Positions 1 to 8,859 of a stretch of 64,000 nt of DNA are shown piece after piece (the stretch's first letter is position 1; the number at the start of each line of letters is the position of its first letter). The stretch is taken from assembly GCF_016807185.1 (NCBI RefSeq), contig NZ_JAEVYN010000002.1, positions 1,959,367-2,023,366 on the forward strand, given 5' to 3'. Below the pieces are notes generated by a model. The model was not told where the DNA came from and made no database searches. It saw nothing but the letters and a program-made list of their open reading frames with translations. Position numbers and translations under genes: made by a program. The stretch comes from Leptolyngbya sp. Cla-17. Lineage in GTDB: Bacteria > Cyanobacteriota > Cyanobacteriia > Leptolyngbyales > Leptolyngbyaceae.

Positions 1-182
1 ACTTTGACGGCTTTGTTTAATCTGTGCGCCATATCAATCAGCACCACATCTTCCGCACCGCTGAAGGAAATTGCAATATTGTCGAACAGACTCAGCGATC
101 GCTCTAAGATTTTTTGGGGGCTTTGACTGGCAAGTTCTGCTTCCAAACTGGAAATATCGAGTGCGGCAACCGTTTGCGCCAT
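1..182 (-). CDS. cysH: Phosphoadenylylsulfate (PAPS) reductase, N-terminal 60 residues only
   Basis: CysH reduces PAPS to sulfite with thioredoxin in assimilatory sulfate reduction, in the cytoplasm. Reading leftward from an ATG at 182, about 60 codons are open to the window edge, so the gene is cut off at its 3' side. The visible part holds the PP-loop segment ISFSGAEDVVLIDMA, the pyrophosphate-binding motif of PAPS reductases. The catalytic cysteine region lies outside the window. The gene is transcribed in the same direction as hisC just upstream. Confidence rests on the PP-loop and its spacing from the start; specificity for APS or PAPS cannot be judged from this fragment. Confidence 0.8.
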   Translation of the reverse strand, partial: MAQTVAALDISSLEAELASQSPQKILERSLSLFDNIAISFSGAEDVVLIDMAHRLNKAVK

Positions 183-266
183 GATGGGTACTCTCTAAAA
201 GGATCGTTTTCACGCAGCATTCATTCTATCAAGCCAGTGTCGTCCCCTGGATCTCTGTTCGCTGCT

Positions 267-1319
267 CTATTGAACTAAGTGAATGAGCGCCTCAATTAGG
301 CCTTGGTTTTGTGATTCAGTGCCTACAGTAATCCGGAGTTTGTCATTGAGTCCAGGTTGGTTGAAATAACGTACCAAAATACCGCGTTCCTTCAGTGCTA
401 GATAAATTTCTCCAGCATTGCCTTTGGGCGGGGCGGCCAGCAAAAAATTAGTTTGAGAGTCGCGCACCTGGAAACCAAGCTGCTTGAGATCCAACAGCAA
501 CTTCGCACGAGACACTTTTACTTTAGCAACGCACTCATTTTTGTAGGCTTGATCGCGCATAGCGGCAGCGCCCACTAAACACGCGATCGCATCCACGTTA
601 TAGCTATCTTTGACTTTAAATAAACCACTTAACAAACTTGGATTGGCAATTCCAAAGCCTAATCGTAAACCTGCTAAAGAATATCCTTTAGATAGGGTTC
701 TGGCAATGATTACGTTGTCAAATTCTTGTACGAGTGACAGCGCTGTTTCATCTGCAAAATCTACATACGCCTCATCTACCACCAATACACCAGAAAGCTC
801 TGATGCCAAAAGCTGCAAATCTTCTGTCGGTACAACATGACCGGAAGGACTGTTGGGCGACGCAATGAAAGTGACGGCGCCCTTTGCCGCAACCAGTTCC
901 TCAATGGGCAACTGAAAATCATCTCGATAAGAAATTTCGACTACATTTGCAGGTTGAATTTCTGCCAAAGTACGATACAAGACATAGGTTGGCGTAGGAT
1001 AGACAACGCTACGCCCAAGTTCGGTGCAAGCACGCACCAAAATATTTAAGATATCGTCGCTGCCATTGCCGACAATAATCCAGTCTTGTGGAACCTCCAG
1101 CACTTCGCTAATTGCCTGCCGAAAGTCATTAGCAAAGGGATTGGGATACCGCCGGAGACACTCACCATCCAAGGTTTGCAGTACCCTCATTGCGGTTGGG
1201 GACGGCGGATAGGGGTTTTCGTTCGTGTTAAGTTTGATAATGTTCGTCCCAGGCTTAGGTTGCTCCCCAGGAACATAACCCGCCATAGCTTCTACATTTG
1301 GGCGAAAGTAGTGCGTCAT
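267..1319 (-). CDS. hisC: Histidinol-phosphate aminotransferase
   Basis: PLP-dependent class I/II aminotransferase that converts imidazole-acetol phosphate to histidinol phosphate in histidine synthesis. The protein of about 350 residues shows the NTNENPYPPSP segment near the N terminus, the DEAYVDF aspartate region, and the PLP lysine in TLSKGYSLAGLRLGF near residue 211, all typical of HisC. An in-frame GTG lies 18 bases upstream (1337), but the ATG at 1319 fits family length better and is preferred. It is divergent from the grpB-like gene, whose start lies about 95 bases away. Aromatic aminotransferases of the same fold are an alternative, but the N-terminal motif favours HisC. Confidence 0.88.
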   Translation of the reverse strand: MTHYFRPNVEAMAGYVPGEQPKPGTNIIKLNTNENPYPPSPTAMRVLQTLDGECLRRYPNPFANDFRQAISEVLEVPQDWIIVGNGSDDILNILVRACTELGRSVVYPTPTYVLYRTLAEIQPANVVEISYRDDFQLPIEELVAAKGAVTFIASPNSPSGHVVPTEDLQLLASELSGVLVVDEAYVDFADETALSLVQEFDNVIIARTLSKGYSLAGLRLGFGIANPSLLSGLFKVKDSYNVDAIACLVGAAAMRDQAYKNECVAKVKVSRAKLLLDLKQLGFQVRDSQTNFLLAAPPKGNAGEIYLALKERGILVRYFNQPGLNDKLRITVGTESQNQGLIEALIHLVQ

Positions 1320-1413
1320 AGAAATAGCATGAGTCACAAGGACACAAAAATTTTATTTTACAGTGGTGATAGAAGGCTTATCAGAATATTGTTTGAAAAG
1401 GCTAAACCAATCT

Positions 1414-1968
1414 ATGAAAGTAGAAGTTGTTCCTTATGATCCAGTGTGGCGAGATGCCTTCATAGAAGAAGCGAAAGAAATTACTGCTGTTTTGGGTGTG
1501 GCGATTCGTGAAACGATCCCTACGGGAATCGTGGCAATTCACCATATTGGCAGCACAGCAATTCCAAATATTTACGCCAAACCAATTATTGACATTTTAG
1601 TTGAGGCGAAAAATCTTACTCAAGTCGATACTCGAAATGCCGCAATGGCAACCTTGGGCTATGAAGCAATGGGTGAGTTTGGCATTGCAGGTCGTCGATA
1701 TTTCCGCAAGCACGATGCAGCAGGCGTTAGAACCCATCATGTCCACGTTTTTGAACAGGGTTCACCGGAAAGCGATCGCCATTTAGCCTTTCGGGATTAC
1801 CTGATTGCCCATCCTGACGAGGCACACCAGTACAGCCAGCTAAAGCGCAGTTTGGCTAATCAATATCCCGATGATCGGGAAAGCTACATGGACGGCAAAG
1901 ATAGCTTCATTAAAGAGAAAGAACGGCAGGCTTTAGAGTGGTGCAAGCCGTTATTCCTTCCAAGTTGA
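1414..1968 (+). CDS. GrpB / UPF0157 family protein (nucleotidyltransferase fold)
   Basis: Member of the GrpB (UPF0157) family, which adopts a nucleotidyltransferase-like fold; its substrate is unknown in most organisms. The start MKVEVVPYDPVWRDAF matches the typical family opening, and the HIGSTAIPNIYAKPIIDILVEA segment (residues about 55-75) is the family signature, resembling the GS...D.D region of nucleotidyltransferases. HVHVFEQGSPE follows near residue 110. An upstream in-frame GTG at 1363 would add 17 non-conserved residues, so the ATG at 1414 is chosen. The gene ends tail-to-tail with the next minus-strand gene, overlapping it by 18 bases. Family assignment is solid; cellular role is unknown. 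Confidence 0.85.
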   Translation: MKVEVVPYDPVWRDAFIEEAKEITAVLGVAIRETIPTGIVAIHHIGSTAIPNIYAKPIIDILVEAKNLTQVDTRNAAMATLGYEAMGEFGIAGRRYFRKHDAAGVRTHHVHVFEQGSPESDRHLAFRDYLIAHPDEAHQYSQLKRSLANQYPDDRESYMDGKDSFIKEKERQALEWCKPLFLPS

Positions 1969-2367
1969 TTCCCAATCAGGGCATTTCTCGTCTTCCCAAC
2001 CCGATGGGTGCATTCCACAAACAAGCATCACCCCGTTATACGCCTGACCATGATAGTTGCGGCACCCAATGCAAGCAGTATGGTCATTCAGCATGGGTTC
2101 CACAGTATGGGTAAACGGCTGCGTGGTTTCTCCAACTGCAACCTCAAACCCAAGATACGCTTCTAGAATAGGGTCAAAAAAATCGTCGAGGTGAGGCTCA
2201 ATCTCACGCTCAAACGTGTTGTGTAACTGCTCAGCAATCTCTTCTGATGTGTCGATAAAAGAATCGATCGCCTTATCCATTTGCTGGGTTACATCTGTCA
2301 CCAACTGTTCGATTCCTTCTGCCAACATCTGCATCATTTCAGAGAACTCACGTGACCAGCTTTCCAT
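1951..2367 (-). CDS. Conserved cyanobacterial protein with C-terminal cysteine motif
   Basis: A 138-residue protein of unknown function. Residues 1-75 are acidic and helical with no membrane segment. Residues about 90-135 hold a compact cysteine/histidine cluster (CIGCRNYHG, then VCGMHP and KCPDWE) that could bind a metal or an Fe-S centre. This architecture recurs in cyanobacteria as a hypothetical protein, in my recollection. The gene's 3' end overlaps the grpB-like gene by 18 bases on the opposite strand. A metal-binding role is inference from cysteine spacing only. Confidence 0.7.
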   Translation of the reverse strand: MESWSREFSEMMQMLAEGIEQLVTDVTQQMDKAIDSFIDTSEEIAEQLHNTFEREIEPHLDDFFDPILEAYLGFEVAVGETTQPFTHTVEPMLNDHTACIGCRNYHGQAYNGVMLVCGMHPSGWEDEKCPDWESTWKE

Positions 2368-2459
2368 AGTGACCTATTTCAATTGTGTTAAAGAACATTG
2401 GAGGAATGGGGCGCATCCTCGAATATATTTGCAAGACAGGATTCAGTGGTGAAGTTTGA

Positions 2460-2485
2460 ATAGCTGCATGCATGAATGCAGCTAT
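2460..2485 (-). terminator. 10-bp perfect hairpin downstream of the phasin-like gene
   Basis: ATAGCTGCAT and its exact reverse complement ATGCAGCTAT flank a 6-base loop. The hairpin lies about 45 bases past the stop of the minus-strand gene at 2531-2893 and upstream of the next minus-strand gene, so it could end or attenuate transcription. There is no strong T tract after the stem, so factor-independent termination is only a possibility. Confidence 0.45.
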
Positions 2486-2530
2486 CATAGCCTAAAATCT
2501 AACCTGTAAAAATTCGACAAAGCCTACAAC

Positions 2531-2893
2531 TCAGCTGTTTCGTAGATTTTTTAGCTCTTCTTGCAGCTCTTCTACTCGACGACGCATTTCATCCACATTG
2601 CTAGAGTCTGGGGCGGCTGATTCGTCCTCATCCAAAATCTCAATTTTGCGAGGCTCAGCTGAAGGTTTAGGAGTTGAACTTTCTACCGTAGGATTTTGAG
2701 CTTTATTAACCATCTCATCCACAAAGCGACGGGCTTCTTCAGTGCTCATTTCACCGCGTGCCACCATTTCGTCGGCAAGCTTTTGCGCTTGCGATCGCAG
2801 TTCAACTAATTTTTCAGTGGCTTTTTCTCCGGCTAAGGATGCTAATCCCACTCCTAAATACATCGCTTTTTGGACAATATCTCCTAAACCCAT
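2531..2893 (-). CDS. Phasin-like / PHA granule-associated family protein
   Basis: A 120-residue soluble, strongly helical protein. Residues 1-60 (MGLGDIVQKAMYLGVGLAS, then EKATEKLVELRSQAQKLADEMV) resemble the phasin/PhaF-like helical domain annotated in many cyanobacteria. The middle is a proline/serine linker, and the C terminus (MRRRVEELQEELKNLRNS) is a short coiled coil with heptad leucines. In cyanobacteria such proteins are often annotated as granule-associated without biochemical proof, and no PHA synthesis gene lies nearby, so the granule role is inference. The gene stands alone on the minus strand with a hairpin after it. Confidence 0.6.
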   Translation of the reverse strand: MGLGDIVQKAMYLGVGLASLAGEKATEKLVELRSQAQKLADEMVARGEMSTEEARRFVDEMVNKAQNPTVESSTPKPSAEPRKIEILDEDESAAPDSSNVDEMRRRVEELQEELKNLRNS

Positions 2894-3035
2894 TGCTTTT
2901 GCTCCTAATCAAACCTTTCACGAATGGACTGATTCAAATTAGAATCCCTGTCTTCAATATCTTCAGAATAGGCAAAAGTGGCTGAGAGTTGCCATCATTT
3001 TTTAGAAGACAACTTTTGCAGTCATTGTTGGGGAA

Positions 3036-3392
3036 TCACAATATTCCAACCTGCTTCAGCATAGTTGCACGCGCCCGTTCAGATAGTCTGTCCAATGAAA
3101 CTTGGTGAGCGTCATCAATCAGATTTTCCTTTTGCATTAATTCAATCATAGTTTGCAAAAGAATACTCTCAACCTGTGTGGCTCGGTCTGCCAGCCACAG
3201 ATGAGTCTCGGTATCGATTGGAAACTGTTCAATACAACTGGTGGTATAAGCGCGAAACGTTCGTACTTGCCGTAACAAACGTGCTAGGTAGCCAGGACAC
3301 TCACAAGCAATTACCTCAGCAGCTCTGCAAATCTCTATAAGTGCCTCGTCAGACAGTTCTGACAAGTCAACTGTTTCCCTCAAGTCGGACAT
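3036..3392 (-). CDS. Hypothetical soluble protein, 118 residues
   Basis: I do not recognise this gene. It encodes a helical, acidic protein with no signal peptide or membrane segment. Its N terminus (MSDLRETVDLSELSDEALIEICRAAEVIACECPGY) is rich in acidic residues and contains a closely spaced CEC pair; the rest is amphipathic helix. Codon use looks like that of its neighbours. It is divergent from uvrA with a 360-base gap, which may hold promoters for both. No function is proposed. Confidence 0.55.
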   Translation of the reverse strand: MSDLRETVDLSELSDEALIEICRAAEVIACECPGYLARLLRQVRTFRAYTTSCIEQFPIDTETHLWLADRATQVESILLQTMIELMQKENLIDDAHQVSLDRLSERARATMLKQVGIL

Positions 3393-3752
3393 GGTTTCAA
3401 CGAATATTTGTGACGATTATGCCTTTTTCCAGTAAGCCCTACGCTCTACCTAAAGTATCAACCCTATGCAACAATGAACCTTCTGCTAGTCTAAAGTAGT
3501 AAAAATGTTCATCAGATTATTTTTATTGCTTAAGATTAATTAAGAGCTAAGATTCATCTCACTTTTTAGCGTCTAAACAACTTTAAAAGAAGGTGTTCAA
3601 AAAACGCCTGGATGGTTGACGCTTCAATTTATGACTCAACTCGAGTCTCGCCCCTGATATTTAGAGCATATCCGTTATTGCCAAACAGGGTGCAATGTCG
3701 AGCGGAAACGATAGAATCTATTAATCATTAAGGAATGTGTCCTTCGGTTGCT
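3393..3752. other. Divergent intergenic region upstream of uvrA
   Basis: This 360-base stretch separates the minus-strand hypothetical gene from uvrA. It is AT-rich around 3500-3560, where promoter elements for either gene could lie. I see no long ORF, tRNA or clear hairpin. No convincing match to the cyanobacterial LexA-site pattern was seen by eye in front of uvrA. Confidence 0.4.
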
Positions 3753-6700
3753 ATGCCTAAACGCCGGAATAATTCAGACGATTCAGCCGTTAATTCTCAG
3801 AACGGTCACAGTTCTGTTTTTCCCTCTCCGCTAAATACGATTCGGATTCGAGGCGCGCGGCAACATAATCTGAAAAATATCGATTTGGAGCTGCCCCGCG
3901 ATCGCCTGATTGTGTTTACAGGTGTTTCTGGGTCAGGCAAGTCATCGCTTGCGTTTGATACCATCTTTGCTGAGGGTCAGCGCCGCTACGTAGAATCGCT
4001 CAGTGCCTATGCCCGTCAGTTTTTGGGTCAGGTAGATAAGCCAGATGTTGATGCGATTGAAGGGCTGAGTCCTGCCATTTCGATCGATCAAAAATCCACT
4101 TCTCACAACCCACGTTCTACCGTGGGCACCGTTACTGAAATTTACGACTACACACGCTTATTGTATGGGCGTGCCGGAGAGCCTCACTGTCCCCATTGCG
4201 ATCGCTCGATTGCGCCTCAAACGATTGACCAAATGTGCGATCGCGTGATGGATCTACCCGATCGCACTCGCTTTCAGATTCTTGCTCCCGTAGTTCGTGG
4301 CAAAAAGGGCACTCATCGAAAGTTGCTTTCTAGTCTTAGTTCCGAGGGCTTTGTCAGAGTCCGAATTGACGGTGAAGTGCGTGAGCTAGAAGACTTGATC
4401 GAGCTAGATAAAAATCAGGCGCACACCATCGAAATTGTGGTGGATCGCCTAGTCAGAAAAGAGGGAATTCAAGAACGCTTGGTGGATTCCCTTAACACTT
4501 GCCTGAAGCATTCTGAAGGCATCGCCATTATTGATGTGCTGTCAGAAGAAGTAACAAAAGACACAGCCCCGGGAATCAATAGGGAGCAGGGAACCGACAA
4601 TGTCGTTGCGTTTCCGGTAGGGCAATCGCTCAAAGTGGCTGAAAAAGGTGGCAGTTACGGCGATTCTAGCTCCTCACCCCCAGCCCCTAGTCCTCTCGTT
4701 TTCTCTGAAAATTTCGCCTGCCCCGAACATGGTGCAGTGATGGAAGAGCTCTCGCCACGCTTGTTTTCCTTCAACTCGCCCTATGGTGCTTGTCCTGCCT
4801 GTCATGGACTGGGAATGCACCGCAAATTTTCGGCAGAACTGGTGATTCCCAATCCAGAACTGCCTGTCTACGCCGCGATCGCCCCCTGGTCAGATAAAGA
4901 CAACACCTACTATCTTTCCTTGCTATGCAGTGTCGCAGCAGCATTTGGCTTTGATATTCAAACGCCGTGGAAGCAACTCACCGACGAGCAAAAGCATGTG
5001 CTTCTCCATGGCTCCAAAGACCCCATCTGGATTGATGTAGACTCTCGCTATCGGGAAGGCAAAGGCTATAGTCGCCGCTATGAGGGCGCTTTACCGATGC
5101 TGGAGCGACAGTATCAAGAAGCAAACTCTGATACCTATAAGCAAAAACTGGAGCAGTACCTCGTCGATCAGCCCTGTGAAGTGTGTCATGGTCAGCGTTT
5201 GCGCCCCGAATCAATAGCGGTTCGCATTGGGCAATATCGCATCACCGATCTCACGGGCGTTTCCATCCGCGAATGTCTTAACCGCGTTAATCAAATGCAC
5301 TTGACTCCACGTCAGGCGCAAATTGCAGATTTGGTGCTGCGAGAAATCAAAGCCCGACTTCAGTTTTTGCTGGATGTGGGGCTGGATTATCTCACCCTCG
5401 ATCGCGCAGCTATGACCTTATCTGGCGGGGAGGCTCAGCGAATTCGGCTTGCTACTCAAATAGGTTCCGGGCTGACAGGTGTGCTGTATGTACTAGATGA
5501 ACCCAGTATTGGGCTGCACCAGCGAGATAATGCGCGCCTTTTAAAAACATTGGTTCGTCTGCGTGACCTTGGCAATACTCTCATTGTGGTTGAACACGAC
5601 GAAGAAACCATTCGTGCTGCCGATCATCTGGTAGATATTGGACCTGGGGCAGGTGTACATGGCGGCAGAATTATTGCCGAAGGTAGCTTTGAGAATTTAT
5701 TGGATGCCCCAGAATCGCTAACCGGAGCATATTTGTCAGGGCGCAAGGTGATTAATACGCCCATAGAACGCCGCACGGGCAATGGGCGATCGCTCAAAAT
5801 TCGCAATGCCCACCGAAACAACCTTAAAAATATTGACGTCGAAATTCCGTTAGGCGAACTGGTTAGCGTCACTGGCGTATCTGGTTCTGGCAAATCAACT
5901 CTGATCAATGAATTGCTCTACCCCACTCTCCAGCACCATTTTGGCAGCAAAGTTCCACTCCCCAAAGACATGGATGGGATTGATGGATTAGGCGCTCTGG
6001 ACAAAGTGATTGTCATTGATCAATCGCCCATTGGACGCACTCCCCGCTCCAACCCTGCCACTTACACCGGTGTATTTGACGTTATTCGAGATGTGTTTGC
6101 CGAAACAATTGAAGCAAAAGCGCGGGGTTATAAACCAGGGCAATTTTCGTTTAACGTCAAGGGCGGTCGCTGTGAAGCCTGTGCTGGACAGGGCGTAAAC
6201 GTGATTGAAATGAACTTTTTGCCGGATGTATATGTGCAGTGCGAAGTGTGCAAAGGGGCGCGATATAACCGCGAAACCTTGCAAGTGAAGTTCAAGGATA
6301 AATCCATTGCAGATGTGCTGAATATGACGGTGGAAGAGGCGGCTGAATTTTGCAAAAATATCCCTCAAGCCTTTAATCGCCTGCAAACTCTGGCAGATGT
6401 AGGATTGGGATACATGCGATTAGGGCAAACGGCTCCGACTTTGTCTGGTGGAGAGGCGCAACGGGTGAAGCTGGCAACAGAATTATCGCGACGAGCCACG
6501 GGCAAAACCCTTTACCTGATCGACGAACCCACCACAGGCTTATCTTTTTATGATGTTCACAAATTACTCGATGTGATGCAGCGCTTGGTGGACAAGGGCA
6601 ACTCGATTTTGGTGATTGAACACAATTTGGATGTGATTCGGTGTGCTGACTGGCTAATTGATCTGGGACCTGAAGGCGGCGATCTCGGTGGCGAGCTAAT

Positions 6701-6806
6701 CGCGGTGGGCACTCCAGAAACCGTAGCAGATAACCCAAGTTCCTACACTGGGCAATACTTAAAACAAGTCCTACAGCACTATTCTTCCGCTCTTGTCACT
6801 GCCTAG
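3753..6806 (+). CDS. uvrA: UvrABC excinuclease subunit A
   Basis: UvrA is the damage-sensing ATPase dimer of nucleotide excision repair; it loads UvrB at lesions. The 1017-residue protein has two ABC ATPase halves: Walker A FTGVSGSGKSS near residue 57 and VTGVSGSGKST in the second half, with signatures LSGGEAQRIRLA and LSGGEAQRVKLA and the usual zinc-finger cysteines (CPHC, CPACHGLG, CEVCHGQ, CEACAGQG...CEVCKGA). An insertion of about 50 residues, rich in Ser and Pro, sits between residues about 268 and 320, just before the FACPEHG segment. An in-frame ATG at 3735 would add six residues; the ATG at 3753 is preferred because MPKRRNN leads into the conserved region. Confidence 0.96.
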   Translation: MPKRRNNSDDSAVNSQNGHSSVFPSPLNTIRIRGARQHNLKNIDLELPRDRLIVFTGVSGSGKSSLAFDTIFAEGQRRYVESLSAYARQFLGQVDKPDVDAIEGLSPAISIDQKSTSHNPRSTVGTVTEIYDYTRLLYGRAGEPHCPHCDRSIAPQTIDQMCDRVMDLPDRTRFQILAPVVRGKKGTHRKLLSSLSSEGFVRVRIDGEVRELEDLIELDKNQAHTIEIVVDRLVRKEGIQERLVDSLNTCLKHSEGIAIIDVLSEEVTKDTAPGINREQGTDNVVAFPVGQSLKVAEKGGSYGDSSSSPPAPSPLVFSENFACPEHGAVMEELSPRLFSFNSPYGACPACHGLGMHRKFSAELVIPNPELPVYAAIAPWSDKDNTYYLSLLCSVAAAFGFDIQTPWKQLTDEQKHVLLHGSKDPIWIDVDSRYREGKGYSRRYEGALPMLERQYQEANSDTYKQKLEQYLVDQPCEVCHGQRLRPESIAVRIGQYRITDLTGVSIRECLNRVNQMHLTPRQAQIADLVLREIKARLQFLLDVGLDYLTLDRAAMTLSGGEAQRIRLATQIGSGLTGVLYVLDEPSIGLHQRDNARLLKTLVRLRDLGNTLIVVEHDEETIRAADHLVDIGPGAGVHGGRIIAEGSFENLLDAPESLTGAYLSGRKVINTPIERRTGNGRSLKIRNAHRNNLKNIDVEIPLGELVSVTGVSGSGKSTLINELLYPTLQHHFGSKVPLPKDMDGIDGLGALDKVIVIDQSPIGRTPRSNPATYTGVFDVIRDVFAETIEAKARGYKPGQFSFNVKGGRCEACAGQGVNVIEMNFLPDVYVQCEVCKGARYNRETLQVKFKDKSIADVLNMTVEEAAEFCKNIPQAFNRLQTLADVGLGYMRLGQTAPTLSGGEAQRVKLATELSRRATGKTLYLIDEPTTGLSFYDVHKLLDVMQRLVDKGNSILVIEHNLDVIRCADWLIDLGPEGGDLGGELIAVGTPETVADNPSSYTGQYLKQVLQHYSSALVTA

Positions 6807-7132
6807 ACTTAGTAATAAACAGATAACTGATATGTATTCTGCTCTAGTTGGCTAACGTAGATAGTTTAGCGATCGCCACCGAATCTTCAAAGCTACAAAT
6901 AGGTCAAAGCCAAGTAGTGTGCTTAGGAATGAATTTGCCGCGCCCTATTAGGCAATTTTCGCTACTAGTTTGAATTTCTCAAATAGATAGTAAGGATTGC
7001 GGAACTTTACATCCACCAGAGCAAGGCAGTGAGTGGGTAGTCTAAGATCACCACGTCTCTCGCCTAAACCTTGTCTCATTTGAATCTTATGAAACTCTTA
7101 CACTTTGGGATGAGATTTACCGCCATAGTCAT

Positions 7133-8283
7133 ACCAAATTAAATTGGAGTAGTTACAGATCAGATAAACTGAGGAATGTAGAGGTGAGAGTCTAATCATG
7201 GCTGGTGTCAGCGCAATCGTAATTAAAGAAAGTCTCGAGGAGTTAGGCACCCGCTTGCGAACGGTTGAACAGCCGATAGTTAAAGAACGATTGCAAGTGT
7301 TGTACTGGCTCAAACGAGCGCAAGCACCGAGCATCAGCCAGATCGCGGTTGCAATTGGCAGGCATCGAGGCACGGTGCAAAAGTGGTTAGCGCTGTATCG
7401 AGCACAAGGATTAGAGGCATTGCTGGTGGTCAAGCCAACGCCAGGAGGAGGCAACCGGATGATTCCAATGTGGGCAGAAGTTGCCTTAGCAAAGCGATTG
7501 CAGGAACCGGACAATGGGTTTGACAGCTATGGGGAGGTGCAGCAGTGGCTCTTGGAGAGTTTAGGAATAGAAGCCCAGTATCATGCGGTCTACCAGATGA
7601 CCCGTTATCGGCTCAAAGCCAAGCTAAAAGTGGCTCGTCCCCAACAACCTCAAGCAGAACCGAGCACAACGAGAGGCATTTAAGCAAACCTTGCAGACGA
7701 CCTCGATTTGTTGAGCCAATACGCTCGGCAAGTGCGCCAGGATAAACGACCTATTCGCTATTTTGCTGGGGATGAGAGCCGCTTTGGGCTGCATACCATT
7801 ATCGGGCGTTTGATTACAGCCTTTGGAGTGAAACCCATTGGCTCATGGCAACGGGTGTTCAAAGCATTCTGGCTCTATGGCGCTGTGGAACCTGCCACCG
7901 GAGAATCCTTTTTCTGGCAGTTCTCCCATGTCGATACCGAGTGCTACCAATGCTTCTTGGATGAGTTCTCCAAGGCTTACCCCGATAGTCTCAATATCCT
8001 GCAAGTGGATAACGGACGGTTCCACAAAGGCAAAGCGTTGATTGTGCCACAGAACATTATCCTGGTGTTCCAACCGCCTTACTGTCCGGAGTTAAATCCA
8101 ATTGAGAGGCTATGGGAATATCTCAAGGCGGATCTCAAGTGGGTTTCGTTCAAAACGCTTGACCAACTGCAATCCAGAGTAGATCAACTCTTATCCCAGT
8201 TAACCCCTCAAGTGATTGCTTCTCTCACGGGCTACCCCTTTATCCTCAATGCACTATCTGTCATTGAAACCATTTAAATTGGT
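7133..8283 (+). mobile_element. IS630-family insertion sequence, about 1.15 kb
   Basis: The element carries one disrupted IS630 transposase and ends in imperfect inverted repeats. The left end begins ACCAAATTAAATTGG at 7133; the right end read inward from 8283 begins ACCAATTTAAATGG, and similarity continues to an ACAGAT block on both sides. Flanking bases fit either a TA duplication (7132-7133 and 8283-8284) or an AT duplication (7131-7132 and 8284-8285). The AT reading restores the interrupted gene's frame. IS630 elements normally duplicate TA, so the exact ends are uncertain by one base. Confidence 0.82.
7198..8277 (+). pseudogene. IS630-family transposase, broken by local frameshifts
   Basis: Residues encoded at 7198-7683 form the helix-turn-helix half (VAIGRHRGTVQKWLALYR). 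Codons from 7684 onward hold the DDE catalytic half: FAGDESRFGLHTI, LQVDNGRFHKG and NPIERLWEYLK. Both halves are in the same frame but are separated by a TAA at 7681-7683. Between about 7662 and 7693 the +1 frame reads RAQREAFKQTL, as expected for the family. A one-base gain near 7661 and a one-base loss near 7693 would therefore explain the stop. This differs from a programmed single frameshift and suggests an inactive transposase, or a sequence error pair. Confidence 0.82.
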
Positions 8284-8520
8284 ATTACATCGACCTTAGC
8301 AGTGATTTTGCACCCAACGTTCGCATTAGTAGGTCAACCTCAAGAACTCAATGCTTACACCTTTCCTGAATCGAAAGTTGTTGGTATTCCTAGTGCTTGC
8401 AGAATGATTCAAACGGGTAGCAACGCTGAAAAAGAGGCAGAGTGTGCCGAATGGGGTCGCAAGTTCAGAGAAAATGGGAAACGTAATCGCTACAATGGGG
8501 GCCCCCTACCGCAACGACCT

Positions 8521-8578
8521 CTGGTACCAGCAAGCTAATACAATCCTTCTCTGGTACCAGCAAGCCAATACAATCCTT
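8521..8578 (+). repeat. Two tandem 30-bp units at the end of the disrupted secreted gene
   Basis: Two units beginning CTGGTACCAGCAAGC repeat with a period of 30 bases and differ at one position (T at 8536, C at 8566). In the reading frame of the interrupted secreted gene each unit encodes LVPASQYNPS. The T in the first unit makes a stop codon. Confidence 0.8.
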
Positions 8579-8822
8579 AAACTGTTACACCACAGGAGGT
8601 GTTTACAGCAATATTGGAAATTGCCGCTAAGTTCCCCTATCACTGCCCTGATCTTCGATTGCTCCAAATTATTTTCGTTGAGGAAAGATTTAGGTTAATG
8701 GGGAATTCCTCTTTAGACGGTATTCATGATCTCTGGATAACGACAATCGCTTGTCAGCTTTCCAACAATCCGACACAATAGCTACCGACACTTCACACTC
8801 GGTTCTAACTAAGCTGAAACAA

Positions 8823-8846
8823 TTCGACACTAATTTCGACACTAAT
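8823..8846 (+). repeat. Tandem 12-bp duplication before the DUF937 gene
   Basis: TTCGACACTAAT occurs twice in direct succession, ending 13 bases before the ATG at 8860. The following AATAAGGAATAACACC supplies an AAGGA ribosome-binding site. The repeat may be incidental or may lie in the 5' leader. Confidence 0.6.
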
Positions 8847-8859
8847 AAGGAATAACACC

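Larger units (their letters stand above)
7089..8580 (+). pseudogene. Small secreted protein gene split by an IS630-family element
   Basis: An ATG at 7089 opens MKLLHFGMRFTAIV and stops being coding where the IS begins. On the far side of the IS, the frame from 8286 reads TSTLAVILHPTFALVGQPQ and continues as a hydrophilic domain to a TAA at 8536-8538. If the IS (7133-8283) and one copy of an AT duplication are removed, the two parts join in frame as one signal peptide followed by about 65 mature residues with two cysteines. The TAA lies in the first unit of a 30-bp repeat; the second unit has CAA there, and the frame would otherwise run to a TAA at 8578-8580. Function is unknown. Gene identity is inference from the restored frame. 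Confidence 0.6.

Noticed and set aside
5988..6386. Long minus-strand frame inside uvrA
   Set aside because: It is antisense to a well-conserved coding sequence and has no domain.
7098..7514. Minus-strand open frame opposite the first transposase
   Set aside because: It lies wholly antisense to the transposase coding frame, has no domain, and covers the element's left end.
8599..8781. A 60-codon GTG-started frame downstream of the disrupted secreted gene
   Set aside because: The AGGAGGTG string overlaps the start instead of lying upstream, and no domain or hydrophobic segment is recognised.
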